A stretch of 64,000 nt of DNA from Nitrosomonas ureae. Its GTDB lineage: Bacteria > Pseudomonadota > Gammaproteobacteria > Burkholderiales > Nitrosomonadaceae. Of the stretch, positions 8,927 to 18,237 are shown piece by piece. The position numbers were made by a program, and so were the translations under genes. Location: NCBI RefSeq assembly GCF_900206265.1, contig NZ_LT907782.1, positions 1,798,001 through 1,862,000 of the forward strand. The letters run 5' to 3'. The number at the start of each line of letters is the position of its first letter. The first letter of the stretch is position 1. The notes beneath the pieces are model-generated. The model ran no database searches and was not told where the DNA came from. It saw nothing but the letters and a program-made list of their open reading frames with translations.

Positions 8927-9853
8927 TCATGGAGTCGAGAGAGTCTCGACCTGTGAAAGCGAATTGTAGTCTATCGCGATTTGATTTTTCTCATTCAGTT
9001 TTCTCTCAAAATTGTTTGGTGATAAGTATCCCAGTCCAGAATGCCTGCGAGTGGGGTTGTACCATGACTCGATCCAGGTGAATATGGCCAGCCTTGCTTC
9101 AGTTTTATTTTTCCAGGAGCGCCTATCGATCAATTCACATTCTAGGCTGGCAAAAAAGCTTTCAGCCATCGCATTGTCGTAAGCATCCCCCACACTGCCC
9201 ATGGAGGGACGCACACCCATTTCCCTGCATCGCTTGCCGAACTCAACACTGGTGTATTGACTACCCTGATCGCTGTGGTGAATCACTTTGCCCGGTTTAC
9301 GAGTGATTAACGCCATGTTCAACGCACTGATCACCAGACTTGCTGTCATGGTTTCGCCGAAAGACCAGCCCACTACCTTACGGCTGAATACATCGATGAC
9401 CACGGCTAGGTACAAAAACCCTGCCCAGGTAGGAATGTAAGTCATGTCCGCAACCCATAGTTGATTGATGCTAGCTGCCTTGAAATGACGTTGCACTAAA
9501 TCCGGTGCAGGGTGGTCACGCTTATTCCGATGAGTCGTGATCACAAAGCCTCGCCTGCGACTCACTCCTTTAATTCCAGCTTCACGCATCAACCTGCCTA
9601 CGCGCTTATGATTGACCCTGACTCCACGATCGGCTAACTCAACGGTAATGCGGGGGCGGCCATACGTACCATCGCTTGTACGGTATATAGCCATGATCTG
9701 CTCGATCAGTCGACAGTTGGTAATGGCCCGTCGGCTGGGTGTGCGTTTTGCCCAGTCATAGTAACCGCTGTGCGATACACCAAGTGTTTCACATAGAACA
9801 CGAGCCGGAAATTGAGCCCGGTTTGCCTTGATTAATTGGTACACCTTCCCCAT
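8927..9853 (-). CDS. IS3-family transposase OrfB (DDE integrase core)
   Basis: This is the catalytic half of the IS3 transposase. Numbered from a possible TTG at 9856 (309 residues), it has an HTH_21-like N-terminal region (TYGRPRITVELADRG). The rve integrase core carries the DD(35)E triad: D137 (VADMTY), D196 (HHSDQGSQ) and E232 (AMAESFF). The C-terminus has the usual YNPTRRHSGLGYLSP motif. The ATG at 9853 follows the orfA stop within the sequence TTGATG, so orfB may be translated by re-initiation or as a frameshift fusion with orfA. Both catalytic and terminal sequences look intact, so the element may be active. Confidence 0.92.
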   Translation of the reverse strand: MGKVYQLIKANRAQFPARVLCETLGVSHSGYYDWAKRTPSRRAITNCRLIEQIMAIYRTSDGTYGRPRITVELADRGVRVNHKRVGRLMREAGIKGVSRRRGFVITTHRNKRDHPAPDLVQRHFKAASINQLWVADMTYIPTWAGFLYLAVVIDVFSRKVVGWSFGETMTASLVISALNMALITRKPGKVIHHSDQGSQYTSVEFGKRCREMGVRPSMGSVGDAYDNAMAESFFASLECELIDRRSWKNKTEARLAIFTWIESWYNPTRRHSGLGYLSPNNFERKLNEKNQIAIDYNSLSQVETLSTP

Positions 9854-10173
9854 CAATCCGTGTTGTTTGCAAACCAGGCCGTAGCCTTTGCCAATATGTC
9901 ACGCTCCATCTCCACACGCTTGAGCTTCTTACGCAATTCCAGCAGTTCCTGCCGTTCGTTGGCACTCAAGGAAACAACACTCGATGTTGCAGCGAAAGCA
10001 ATTGTCTGGCTTGATCTAATTGGTACACCTGCTGCTCGACACCAGGTTTGTATCGAAGTGTAGTGGCAACCAAATTCCTTGGATAATTGCTTGGGGCATT
10101 TGCCTAATGCTACCAATTCCACCATCTGCTGACGAAACTCCGGTGGGTAAGCAGGTTTGTAGTTTTGTGTCAT
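9853..10173 (-). CDS. IS3-family transposase OrfA (helix-turn-helix)
   Basis: This 106-residue DNA-binding subunit of the IS3 transposase has a transposase_8 helix-turn-helix (YPPEFRQQMVELVALGK, then LSKEFGCHYTSIQTWCR, residues 9-46). A leucine-rich coiled coil follows (LLELRKKLKRVEMERDILAKA, about residues 75-97) for multimerisation. AAAGGAG lies a few bases upstream of the ATG at 10173. The stop codon TGA overlaps the first possible orfB start. Confidence 0.92.
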   Translation of the reverse strand: MTQNYKPAYPPEFRQQMVELVALGKCPKQLSKEFGCHYTSIQTWCRAAGVPIRSSQTIAFAATSSVVSLSANERQELLELRKKLKRVEMERDILAKATAWFANNTD

Positions 10174-10227
10174 ATTTCTTCTCCTTTAAACAGAACATAA
10201 TGTGTCCGTTCAAAGGGGGCAACTCCA

Positions 10228-10412
10228 GACTCGGGATGAGTGGAATAACTACGAGCACGCTGAAAATAGGTTCTCTTTCTTGCAATTTCTGATTCTGCGG
10301 TTACCGCATGAGCGGCTGATTGAGTTGTCGGCTGATCTGCAGACACCTGAATAGAGTTAGTAGATATTGCACTTAAAATCGCCGTGTGTAACAAAAACCA
10401 AAGAAAATTCAC
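10228..10412 (-). pseudogene. Porin gene, N-terminal remnant upstream of the IS
   Basis: On the minus strand a GTG at 10412, with AGGGGA about 8 bases before it, opens a frame with a signal-peptide-like start (MNFLWFLLHTAILSAIS, then TNSIQVSA). It runs for about 61 codons to the IS end and then enters element sequence. It points the same way as the porin C-terminal remnant beyond the IS, so both most likely come from one gene. Together they encode about 370 residues, less than a full-length porin of this type, which suggests that some of the middle was lost. Confidence 0.65.
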
Positions 10413-11005
10413 TTTATTCCCCTAAGTGAACTCTCCGCCACTACGGTTAAGCAACTGATATCTTATTGTTATTTAAACTCCTATTTTTAGGTCAGCATTA
10501 TGTCATCGTTTCTGGACTAGTCTGATCTTAATTGTCGGATCAGGAATTAATTAAGCCGGAAAAGTGCCCTACACTTGGGTATTTATAATGAGTACTTAGT
10601 ATTATTGACTATTTACTGCTGTTCCTTCGGTCGGTACCGAAAATTTTACCTAGCGAAGTAAACATTCATGTTTAATACAAGTTTAGGATATTAAGGCGAG
10701 GTACGCTTGATGTATATTGACCAAACTATTATTATTTATAGGATAATCAATTAGATGAACTGCAACTATTGCTTAGAACTTCTACGTATTTCTATTAGAT
10801 TGACTGGATGAATCAAACTGAAGAGAAGTTAAGCTTTCCTGGATTAATTTTACAATATATTGAAATAAGATAGATTATAGGATTGAAGCAAGTACTTCGA
10901 TCCATTGAACCAGGCAGTTTATTATGTGCCGGCCAGAACCTTGATTAATATATTTAGATACAAAATTATCTCTAGGATCATATTTTTATTCCGGAATGAA
11001 AATAC
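10413..11005. other. AT-rich intergenic region, no gene seen
   Basis: About 590 bp without a supported coding frame, lying between the divergent porin remnant and yaaA. A small stem (TTCGGT/ACCGAA around 10626-10641) is the only structure noticed. The promoters of both neighbours should lie here, but none is clear enough to mark. Confidence 0.5.
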
Positions 11006-11788
11006 ATGATTATTGTTATCTCACCGGCCAAAACGCTGGATTTTGAAACCCCGCCCATCACTCAGGAATATACGCAACCCGTTTTTCTCGATGACTCGGC
11101 CGAGCTGATCAGCGCGCTCCGAAAACTGGAACCGCAGCAAATCAGTCAGTTGATGTCGATCAGTCCCAAACTGGGAATTTTGAATTCAAACCGCTATTAC
11201 GCCTGGAATCGTCCGTTTACGTTGGAAAATTCAAAACAAGCGATCCTTGCATTCAAAGGGGATGTTTATACTGGACTGGATGCTGAAACTATGACTACGG
11301 CGGAATTGGCTTTTGCTCAGGATCATTTGCGCATTTTATCGGGGTTATATGGCGTGTTGCATCCGCTGGATTTGATGCAACCTTATCGGCTGGAAATGGG
11401 TACGCAATTTAAGAATTCGCGCGGCAAAAACTTGTACGAGTTCTGGGGAGATAAAATCAGTCAGGCACTGAATCAGGATCTGAAGAAACAGAAGGATAGT
11501 ATTCTGATCAACCTGGCATCCCACGAGTATTTCCAATCCACACATATGGGGAAACTGGAAGCGCGTATCATTACACCTGTTTTTAAAGACGAAAAAAATG
11601 GAATTTATAAAATCATTAGCTTTTATGCCAAGAAAGCCAGAGGTATGATGAGTCGCTATATCATCCGGAACAGACTCACAAATCCCGAAGCTATTAAAAA
11701 ATTTGATGTTGCAGGTTATCAATTTGACGCAAAAGGCAGCAATCAAGATGAGTGGATCTTCACTCGCGCAGAATCGAAAGCAGCGTGA
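11006..11788 (+). CDS. yaaA: YaaA family peroxide-stress protein
   Basis: YaaA (DUF328/UPF0246) is a DNA-binding cytoplasmic protein that limits free iron and protects DNA during peroxide stress in E. coli. The 260-residue length matches. Signatures seen are the N-terminal [70 protein letters not shown] and [12 protein letters not shown]. It stands alone after a long intergenic region. The next gene starts 42 bp after its stop on the same strand. Confidence 0.95.
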   Translation: MIIVISPAKTLDFETPPITQEYTQPVFLDDSAELISALRKLEPQQISQLMSISPKLGILNSNRYYAWNRPFTLENSKQAILAFKGDVYTGLDAETMTTAELAFAQDHLRILSGLYGVLHPLDLMQPYRLEMGTQFKNSRGKNLYEFWGDKISQALNQDLKKQKDSILINLASHEYFQSTHMGKLEARIITPVFKDEKNGIYKIISFYAKKARGMMSRYIIRNRLTNPEAIKKFDVAGYQFDAKGSNQDEWIFTRAESKAA

Positions 11789-11830
11789 TTGGCGACACAC
11801 ACTGTCAAAGGCCTCCGGCAGGAAAATACT

Positions 11831-12196
11831 ATGATCACCAACTCATTCATTGAACGGGCTAAAAAATACGTGAGATTATCCAACGATCACGATCTCTCGG
11901 GCATAAAATGCTTATTTGCTGATGATGCCACCTACCACTCCGAGTATTTCGGTACATATCAGGGTAGCGACGCGATTCATGCCATGATGACCAGCTTTTT
12001 TGCCCGCTTTCCCGATGCACACTGGGAAATCACTGAGTATCGCAACAACAAACAAAATGGTGCTGAATTCACATTTGTCATGACTGGAACGGATATTTCT
12101 ACCGGCGAACCGGTGAGACGGCATGGACTGGAACGCATCTACTTCACTTCGACGGGGCTAATTCAGCATATCGCGGTTTGCAAGCCCGAGCAGTAG
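11831..12196 (+). CDS. NTF2-like/SnoaL-type small protein
   Basis: The 121-residue product resembles NTF2-like (SnoaL/DUF4440-type) cone-fold proteins: an N-terminal helix (FIERAKKYVRLSNDHDLSG), FADDATYHSEYFGTYQGSDAI, FFARFPDAHWEITEY, and two strands ending ERIYFTSTGLIQHIAVCKP. Such proteins are small ligand-binding or isomerase-like enzymes. No substrate can be assigned. ATG 11831 is chosen because GGAAAA lies 5-10 bases upstream; the frame is open to a TTG at 11789. It probably shares a transcript with yaaA. Confidence 0.7.
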   Translation: MITNSFIERAKKYVRLSNDHDLSGIKCLFADDATYHSEYFGTYQGSDAIHAMMTSFFARFPDAHWEITEYRNNKQNGAEFTFVMTGTDISTGEPVRRHGLERIYFTSTGLIQHIAVCKPEQ

Positions 12197-12420
12197 TTTG
12201 GTAAAAACGGGAGCATACACAGGACCTCAATCGTGCATCCAGTTGGATACCCTTATCTTCCGGCACGATTGGAGCTTCCCGATTAAAGCGGAAACACCAC
12301 GTAAAAAAGCTAATTTTCCCAATGGAAACCATTAGATAAAAAACAGGGTTTCCCCAATATACTCACTACATCAAGTTCATTATTATGACAGTCATCAATT
12401 TATTACTGGAGGAACTGATC

Positions 12421-12804
12421 GTGAAAACACAAAAATTCTTTGCATTAATCTCTGTTTTGGCATTCAGCTTAACTGTTTCATCAGCATTCGCAGTAGAAGG
12501 TATTGATGACAACGATCATGCCACATTAGCACAATATTATGAAAATGTTGCTAAGGAAACCGAAGCAAAATTACAGAAAAATAAAGCGGCACTTGAAGAA
12601 TACGAAGCGCATTCTTATTCCTATGGCAGACGAGGCCAGGATTTCAAATCGCATACAGCGGCAAATATTCGTGAATATGAAGCAGTGTTGGCAGAAAGCC
12701 TGAATAATGCAGACCTGCACAAAAGAATAGCGATGGAGCAAGGTAGTCCAGCAGTCAACAAGGCTCAACTTAATCTCAACCCAAATACATCAATTATTAG
12801 ATAA
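12421..12804 (+). CDS. Small exported protein of unknown function
   Basis: The 127-residue product starts at a GTG with a strong GGAGGA ribosome binding site 8 bases upstream. It has a classic signal peptide (KTQKFFALISVLAFSLTVSSAFA, cleavage probably before VEGID). The mature part is about 100 residues, charged and helical (YYENVAKETEAKLQKNKAAL), with no Cys and no membrane segment, so it is probably periplasmic. I do not recognise a family. A strong terminator follows 40 bp after the stop, so it is probably transcribed alone. Confidence 0.75.
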   Translation: MKTQKFFALISVLAFSLTVSSAFAVEGIDDNDHATLAQYYENVAKETEAKLQKNKAALEEYEAHSYSYGRRGQDFKSHTAANIREYEAVLAESLNNADLHKRIAMEQGSPAVNKAQLNLNPNTSIIR

Positions 12805-12843
12805 TCTCGCAGCACTCCATTAGGATCTACAATAAGCCCAGTC

Positions 12844-12875
12844 AAAAAAGCCATCGATTTATCGATGGCTTTTTT
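12844..12875 (+). terminator. Rho-independent terminator after the small exported protein
   Basis: A perfect 15-bp stem (12844-12858 with 12861-12875) and a 2-base loop, with arms AAAAAAGCCATCGAT and its complement, ends in six T residues. It is symmetrical enough to work in both directions. Confidence 0.88.
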
Positions 12876-13048
12876 ATTCCGATAACAGCATCTCCGTAGC
12901 CGTAATAATAAAAACTCATAATTTTCCCTATCCATATGTAATTGGCACTATATTAAAATTCCTGCTTATCCCGCGATATAACTGAGCATCCCGCAACACA
13001 CATAAAAAAACGTAGCACCTTCGCTCCACTGCTTCAATCTCATACAGC

Positions 13049-14524
13049 ATGATTGACGCGCCTCCGCCACTCCGGCATGATGCAAATTCTTTGATGCCAC
13101 AGCGTCTCTCGCAGACCTCTCATCGCTACAATTCGAATTTTATGACCATTACTCCCAATCGCGAGTGGGCTTTGATTGTCGGCCCGTTGCTTGCAATCAC
13201 TATATTCTTTGCGATGTCTCGGTTTGGTTGGGAGGAATACGCCTGCTGGACCGGAGCTGTGGCCATTTTGTGCGTAGTTTGGTGGATTTTTGAACCGATC
13301 CCGATTCCCGCCACATCGATTATTCCGTTAGCGTTTTTCCCACTCCTCGGGGTATTGCCGCAGGAAAGAATAGCCATGGCGTATGGTAACGAGCTGATTC
13401 TATTGATGCTCGGCGGTTTTATCTTGTCAGCAGCAATGGAGCGTTCTGGTGCCCATCGACGCATTGCGCTCGGAATGGTCAGCCTAGTTGGCGGTGTCAG
13501 CAGCCGCCGCATTGTGCTGGGATTTATGGTAGCTTCTGCCGCGTTAAGCATGTGGATCTCAAACACTGCAACAACGTTGATGATGCTGCCGATTGCACTG
13601 GCGGTCATTACGCAGAGCCCCGACAAGAAATTAGCCATCCCTTTGCTATTGGCAATTGCTTACGGTAGTAATATCGGTGGCCTGGGAACACCGATTGGCA
13701 CACCGCCAAACTTGGTTTTCATGCAACAGTATGAGAATTTCACCGGAACGGCAGTAAGCTTTTCACAATGGATGAGCAGGGGATTACCCGTCGTAGTGAT
13801 CTTTATCCCGATTGCCGGACTATGGCTCACGCGCACGCTGGATTATCGCGGTGCATTGGTAATTCCTCCGGCAGGTGATTGGCGTCCCGAAGAACGCCGC
13901 GTGCTAATCATTTTTGGCTTGACCGCTTTGGCATGGATTACGCGCCTTGAACCCTTCGGCGGCTGGAGCACCTGGTTTGATCTCAAAGGAGCGAATGATG
14001 CGATTGTCGCTTTAATTGCAGTAGTAATTTTGTTTCTGGTACCCAACGGTCGTGGTGGCAAGCTGCTCGATTGGCAAACCGCAGAGAAAGTTCCTTGGGG
14101 CATTCTGATTTTGTTTGCCGCAGGTATTTCCATTGCCCAGGCCTTTGTCGAATCCGGACTATCCCGCGCAATTGGCGATCAGTTGGCGATTCTTGCCAGC
14201 TTGCATCCACTGGTCATTATTGCTGTCATCGCACTGAGTGTGACTTTTCTTACTGAAACCACAAGTAATACCGCTACCACCATATTATTGATGCCGATCC
14301 TGGCTCCGGCTGCACTAGCGGCAGGCATTGAGCCAAGCCTGTTGATGGTTCCCGCTGCGATGAGCGCGAGCTGCGCCTTTATGCTACCCGTTGCCACCGC
14401 ACCAAACGCCATCGTCTTTGGCAGTGGTCATATTCCTATGGCCTATATGGTGAGAGAGGGAATAGTATTGAATTTTATCGGCGCTATAGTGATTACAGTG
14501 GTATGTTATTTATTAGTTGCATAA
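13049..14524 (+). CDS. DASS-family sodium-coupled anion (dicarboxylate/sulfate-type) transporter
   Basis: This is a 491-residue inner-membrane protein of the divalent anion:Na+ symporter family (SLC13/CitMHS-like). It has about 11-12 hydrophobic segments and both diagnostic SNT motifs: ISNTATTLMMLPIAL in the first half and TSNTATTILLMPILA in the second. GGLGTPIGTPPN also marks the substrate/sodium site. Family members carry C4-dicarboxylates, citrate or sulfate; the substrate cannot be read from sequence. The N-terminus is uncertain: the first 31 residues are polar and unlike the family, and an ATG at 13142 would give a 460-residue protein of typical size. Neither start has a clear ribosome binding site. 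Confidence 0.88.
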   Translation: MIDAPPPLRHDANSLMPQRLSQTSHRYNSNFMTITPNREWALIVGPLLAITIFFAMSRFGWEEYACWTGAVAILCVVWWIFEPIPIPATSIIPLAFFPLLGVLPQERIAMAYGNELILLMLGGFILSAAMERSGAHRRIALGMVSLVGGVSSRRIVLGFMVASAALSMWISNTATTLMMLPIALAVITQSPDKKLAIPLLLAIAYGSNIGGLGTPIGTPPNLVFMQQYENFTGTAVSFSQWMSRGLPVVVIFIPIAGLWLTRTLDYRGALVIPPAGDWRPEERRVLIIFGLTALAWITRLEPFGGWSTWFDLKGANDAIVALIAVVILFLVPNGRGGKLLDWQTAEKVPWGILILFAAGISIAQAFVESGLSRAIGDQLAILASLHPLVIIAVIALSVTFLTETTSNTATTILLMPILAPAALAAGIEPSLLMVPAAMSASCAFMLPVATAPNAIVFGSGHIPMAYMVREGIVLNFIGAIVITVVCYLLVA

Positions 14525-14565
14525 AGAACCCGAAGCCTGAATGAATAATACGGGAAATATTGGAG

Positions 14566-15117
14566 TTAGTAGAAATAGCCTTCGGATAATACCCACGCCT
14601 TCCATCCGGCCAGACATAATAGGGTAAAGAATGCAGCCAGTAAATCATCGAACATAACGCCAAATCCGCCTTTAAGATGATTATCGTAATAGCGGATGGG
14701 CTGGGGTTTAACGATATCGAACAGACGAAACAAGGCAAAAGCGGCTAATTGCCACGCCCAGTGATCCGGAGTGAAGTACAGCACCAAAAGAAATGCCACC
14801 GTTTCATCCCATACCATGCCGCCGTGATCGGGATCTCCCAGTGCCTTACCGGTAATACCGCAAGCCCAGATACCTAAGATAAAGAAAACATCAATCAGCA
14901 ACAAAAAATAAATAGGACTGAGATAATGATTAAGTAGAGAAAATAACGGGAAAGCAACCAATGTTCCCACTGTTCCCGGCGCCACAGGGCTTAATCCCGC
15001 TCCGCCGGAGAATGCAATCATATAAGCGGGGTGACGGTAAAGGAAATCCACATTCGGCCGGGATGATACGGGTGAAGCACTGGATGAGTTGTGAATATCA
15101 GGATCTGAAATGGTCAT
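14566..15117 (-). CDS. pgpA: Phosphatidylglycerophosphatase A
   Basis: PgpA removes the phosphate from phosphatidylglycerol phosphate in phospholipid synthesis at the inner membrane. The 183-residue product has the family hallmarks: FSGGAGLSPVAPGTVGTL, GKALGDPDHGGMVWDETVAF, RLFDIVKPQPIRYYDNHLKGG and GVMFDDLLAAF, with several hydrophobic helices. It overlaps the end of thiL by 20 bp on the minus strand. This thiL-pgpA coupling is very common in proteobacteria. It is the last gene of the rib-nusB operon. Confidence 0.95.
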   Translation of the reverse strand: MTISDPDIHNSSSASPVSSRPNVDFLYRHPAYMIAFSGGAGLSPVAPGTVGTLVAFPLFSLLNHYLSPIYFLLLIDVFFILGIWACGITGKALGDPDHGGMVWDETVAFLLVLYFTPDHWAWQLAAFALFRLFDIVKPQPIRYYDNHLKGGFGVMFDDLLAAFFTLLCLAGWKAWVLSEGYFY

Positions 15118-16069
15118 AGCCTGGGGTTTCCAATGTCATTGCGTTTCCCTGCGCATCTTTCACACTTAGACCTTCTCCTGGATAAATCTCGCCGATGCGG
15201 GTAAGCGGTATAGCCAACTCGGTGGAAAGCATTTCAATTTTCCGGCGATTTATTTTTGGTGCCGTAAAGCATAACTCGTAATCATCACCACCAGCCAGCA
15301 GACAATTCATTACTACGGATTGCTGACGATACTTTGCCAATACTGAAGAGCAAGGTATATCAGTCATATTAATCCAGGCTGCTTTTCCGGAGGTCGCCAA
15401 AATATGACCTAAATCCGCCATTAATCCATCAGAAATATCGATGGCACTATGTGCCAGGCCGATCAAGCGTTGGCCAAGTTCTACCCTGGCAGTCGGCGTC
15501 AATAGCGCTGGCAGACATTGTTCAATTTCAGCGGGATGCAAAGTTAATTGCCCCAATTCATGTTGCAGTGCCAAAGCCGCATCGCCTATTTTACCGGAAA
15601 CCCAAATATCATCATCCAACTTAGCGTCGCTTCGGCGTAGCGCTTTACCTGCTGCAACCTCACCAATAATTTGTATCCCGATATTCAGCGCTCCGGCGGT
15701 AGTGTCTCCGCCGATCAACTCAATGTGATACAAATCAGCCAAGGCAAAGAAACCATCACTAAATCCGGATAACCAAGCAATATTCTGCTTCACCAGATCT
15801 TCAGGCAATGTCAGGGTTAGCAATACCCAACGTGGCTTAGCGCCCATTGCCGCCATATCGGACAAATTAACTGCGAGGGATTTATATCCGAGCTTGTAAG
15901 GATCGGTGTCAGGAAAGAAATGTTTGCCACGTACCAACGTATCCGTTGAAATGGCAAGCTCGATTCCCGTCGTTGGTGCAATGAGCGCCGCATCGTCACC
16001 AATTCCCAGCACTGCGTCTGATACAGAACGCCTGAAATAACGGTGGATAATATCGAATTCTGAGCACAT
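15098..16069 (-). CDS. thiL: Thiamine-monophosphate kinase
   Basis: ThiL phosphorylates thiamine monophosphate with ATP to give thiamine diphosphate, the active cofactor. The 323-residue product shows the PurM/AIRS-fold signatures: SEFDIIHRYF at the start, GIGDDAALIAP, the metal-binding STDTLVRGKHF, LAVNLSDMAAMGAKPRWVL, ELIGGDTTAG, AIDISDGLMADLGHI and LLAGGDDYELCF. It starts 9 bp after nusB and overlaps pgpA, so it is translationally coupled in the operon. Confidence 0.96.
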   Translation of the reverse strand: MCSEFDIIHRYFRRSVSDAVLGIGDDAALIAPTTGIELAISTDTLVRGKHFFPDTDPYKLGYKSLAVNLSDMAAMGAKPRWVLLTLTLPEDLVKQNIAWLSGFSDGFFALADLYHIELIGGDTTAGALNIGIQIIGEVAAGKALRRSDAKLDDDIWVSGKIGDAALALQHELGQLTLHPAEIEQCLPALLTPTARVELGQRLIGLAHSAIDISDGLMADLGHILATSGKAAWINMTDIPCSSVLAKYRQQSVVMNCLLAGGDDYELCFTAPKINRRKIEMLSTELAIPLTRIGEIYPGEGLSVKDAQGNAMTLETPGYDHFRS

Positions 16070-16078
16070 GCTGGAGAA

Positions 16079-16579
16079 TCACACGCGATTTTTAGTCGCC
16101 TTTTGCATTTGAATTTCAATGCTACGCAATTGAGCAGCCAATTTATCCAACACACCGTTGACGTATTTATGCCCGTCACTCCCCCCGTAGGTTCTGGCTA
16201 ATTCAATCGCTTCATTAAGAATGGCACGATAAGGAATTTCCGGATGGTGGATGAGTTCGAAAGTACTCAATAATAAAATTGCAAACTCTACCGGACTCAG
16301 TTCATCGAAGGAACGATCCAAGCAAGGCCGGATAATCTTTTCCAACTCGTCAACCTGTTGCAACGCACCTTGCAGCACATGAGTAAAATGCTTTTCGTCG
16401 ACATGTCTGAATTCCTCGGATTCACGCAACTGCTGTTCGATAAAATTCGTTGTACCGCCCGCAGTCCGCCATTGATATATGCCCTGCAATACAAATTCAC
16501 GCGCAATCCTGCGACGGCTTTTATATTTCTCCGCTTTTTTTTCTGTGGGAGAGTTTGTATCAGGAAGTGAGCCGCTCAT
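16079..16579 (-). CDS. nusB: Transcription antitermination factor NusB
   Basis: NusB, with NusE/S10, binds boxA RNA for processive rRNA transcription. The 166-residue helical product contains the typical [81 protein letters not shown]. The ATG overlaps the stop of ribH by 4 bp. The rib-ribH-nusB-thiL-pgpA order is conserved in many beta- and gammaproteobacteria. Confidence 0.96.
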   Translation of the reverse strand: MSGSLPDTNSPTEKKAEKYKSRRRIAREFVLQGIYQWRTAGGTTNFIEQQLRESEEFRHVDEKHFTHVLQGALQQVDELEKIIRPCLDRSFDELSPVEFAILLLSTFELIHHPEIPYRAILNEAIELARTYGGSDGHKYVNGVLDKLAAQLRSIEIQMQKATKNRV

Positions 16580-17058
16580 ATATCGACTTCATCAATTTTG
16601 ATATGTAAATTGGCCACTTCCAGTGCAACCTGAGCAGCCTCCATACCTTTAGCGCTCATCCGGGCAATTGCCTGATCTTCATTATCGGTCGTCAATATGC
16701 CATTGGCGATAGGAATCTCAGCTTCAAGCTGCACCATGAGCAAACCACGTGCGGATTCATTGGCAACGACTTCGAAATGATACGTATCGCCCCGTATCAC
16801 TGCACCCAGTGCGATCAGTGCATCAAACTGATCGGACATGGCCATTCTTTTGATCGTGAGCGGAATTTCCAATGCACCAGGCACGGTTACGATGAGAATA
16901 TTTGAATCCTGCATGCCATTTTTTTTCAGCTCTGCGGTACAAGCACTCAGAAGCCCTTCACCAATATCAATATTAAAGCGGCTCATGACAATACCAACAC
17001 GTAAATCCGACCCATCCAGATTCGGCTCAAATTCAAGAATATCGTCATAATACGGCAT
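16576..17058 (-). CDS. ribH: 6,7-dimethyl-8-ribityllumazine synthase
   Basis: RibH condenses the 4-carbon product of RibB with the ribityl-pyrimidine to make lumazine, the penultimate step of riboflavin synthesis. Motifs: [56 protein letters not shown] and [15 protein letters not shown]. It is 160 residues from ATG 17058 (a GTG lies one codon earlier; GGAG is upstream of both). It follows ribBA by 57 bp and overlaps nusB. Confidence 0.96.
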   Translation of the reverse strand: MPYYDDILEFEPNLDGSDLRVGIVMSRFNIDIGEGLLSACTAELKKNGMQDSNILIVTVPGALEIPLTIKRMAMSDQFDALIALGAVIRGDTYHFEVVANESARGLLMVQLEAEIPIANGILTTDNEDQAIARMSAKGMEAAQVALEVANLHIKIDEVDI

Positions 17059-17115
17059 CACAAGCTCCTGTCTATCTAGTATAAGGATTACTATTGATTA
17101 ATAAAAATTTAAAGT

Positions 17116-18216
17116 TTATTGATTGTGTGTCTCAGCGTAACCCGTCACTTCCAATCCAAATCCTGTCACGCTGGGCATTTTTCTTGGAGCCGCCATTAAG
17201 CGCATTTTTCCTACGCCGAGATCTTTAAGTATTTGAGCGCCAATACCATGATCGCGCAAATCTGTTTTAATCGCGGTGGAAAAATGAGGTTCCTGCAATT
17301 GAATACGCTCGATCAGTCTGGCCGAACTTTCTTTCCGATGCAACAGTACGATAACACCATGCCCTGCTTCAGCAATCAATTTCATCGCCGCATGGATACT
17401 CCAGGAATGCGTGCTGTCATGAATATCCAACAAATCGATGACCGACAATGGTTCATGCACGCGCACCAATGTTTCAGTCGCGAGATTTATTTGACCTTTG
17501 ACCAATGCCAAATGTGTCATATGCGTTATCTCATCACGGTAGGCTGCTAGCTGAAATTCGCCATGCAAAGTTTGAATGGCTCGCTCAGCAACGCGAGTGA
17601 CCAAGCTTTCTGTTTGATTGCGGTATTGGATTAAATCCGCGATCGCGCCAATTTTGAGCTGATGCTTATGCGCAAATGCCATAAGATCCGGTAATCGCGC
17701 CATATCGCCGTCTTCTTTCAGAATTTCACAGATTACCGAAGCCGCGCCCAAACCCGCCATCCTGGCCAAATCACAACCCGCCTCGGTGTGTCCGGCACGC
17801 ATCAACACCCCACCCTTCTGAGCCATCAACGGAAAAATATGCCCTGGTTGTACAATATCTTCTGGCTTTGCATCTTTCTTAACTGCGACTTGAATAGTTC
17901 GTGCACGATCCGCCGCCGAAATGCCCGTTGTAACACCGCTAGCTGCTTCGATAGAAAGTGTAAAATTCGTACCCAGCGGCGCACGATTAGACGATACCAT
18001 CAAAGGAAGATCCAGTTGATGGCATTTCTCTTCGGTTAAGGTCAAACATATCAGTCCGCGGCCATAGGTAGCCATGAAATTGATGGCTTCCGGTGTTACA
18101 AAATCCGCTGCGAGAACCAGGTCGCCTTCATTCTCCCGGTCTTCCTCGTCAATCAGGATAACCATTTTACCCAACTTTAGATCGGCAATGATCTCCTGAA
18201 TCGCACTGATACTCAT
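17116..18216 (-). CDS. ribB: 3,4-dihydroxy-2-butanone 4-phosphate synthase fused to a degenerate GTP cyclohydrolase II domain (RibBX-like)
   Basis: The N-terminal ~200 residues are an intact DHBP synthase that converts ribulose 5-phosphate to the 4-carbon riboflavin precursor: [31 protein letters not shown] and [17 protein letters not shown]. The C-terminal ~165 residues align with GTP cyclohydrolase II at [20 protein letters not shown]. However, the zinc ligands (normally GDVFGSLRCDCG) are replaced by [14 protein letters not shown], and the RQEGRGIG catalytic stretch by HRKESSARL. The second domain is therefore predicted not to hydrolyse GTP, and a true RibA must be encoded elsewhere. ATG 18216 is preferred over a GTG two codons earlier. 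It starts 21 bp after ribE. Confidence 0.92.
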   Translation of the reverse strand: MSISAIQEIIADLKLGKMVILIDEEDRENEGDLVLAADFVTPEAINFMATYGRGLICLTLTEEKCHQLDLPLMVSSNRAPLGTNFTLSIEAASGVTTGISAADRARTIQVAVKKDAKPEDIVQPGHIFPLMAQKGGVLMRAGHTEAGCDLARMAGLGAASVICEILKEDGDMARLPDLMAFAHKHQLKIGAIADLIQYRNQTESLVTRVAERAIQTLHGEFQLAAYRDEITHMTHLALVKGQINLATETLVRVHEPLSVIDLLDIHDSTHSWSIHAAMKLIAEAGHGVIVLLHRKESSARLIERIQLQEPHFSTAIKTDLRDHGIGAQILKDLGVGKMRLMAAPRKMPSVTGFGLEVTGYAETHNQ

Positions 18217-18237
18217 ATTCACTTTTTCCGAAGTACG

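Larger units (their letters stand above)
8896..10227 (-). mobile_element. IS3-family insertion sequence, about 1332 bp
   Basis: The element is bounded by inverted repeats: TGGAGTTG at 8896 and CAACTCCA ending at 10227. They match at about 20 of 25 positions over 8896-8920 and 10203-10227. It contains two overlapping minus-strand frames, orfA and orfB, in the arrangement typical of the IS3 family. It splits a porin gene. The flanking bases (TAC on the left, GAC on the right) do not form a target duplication. One porin fragment lies on each side, but the middle of the coding sequence appears to be missing. A deletion accompanying or following insertion would explain both facts. Confidence 0.88.
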
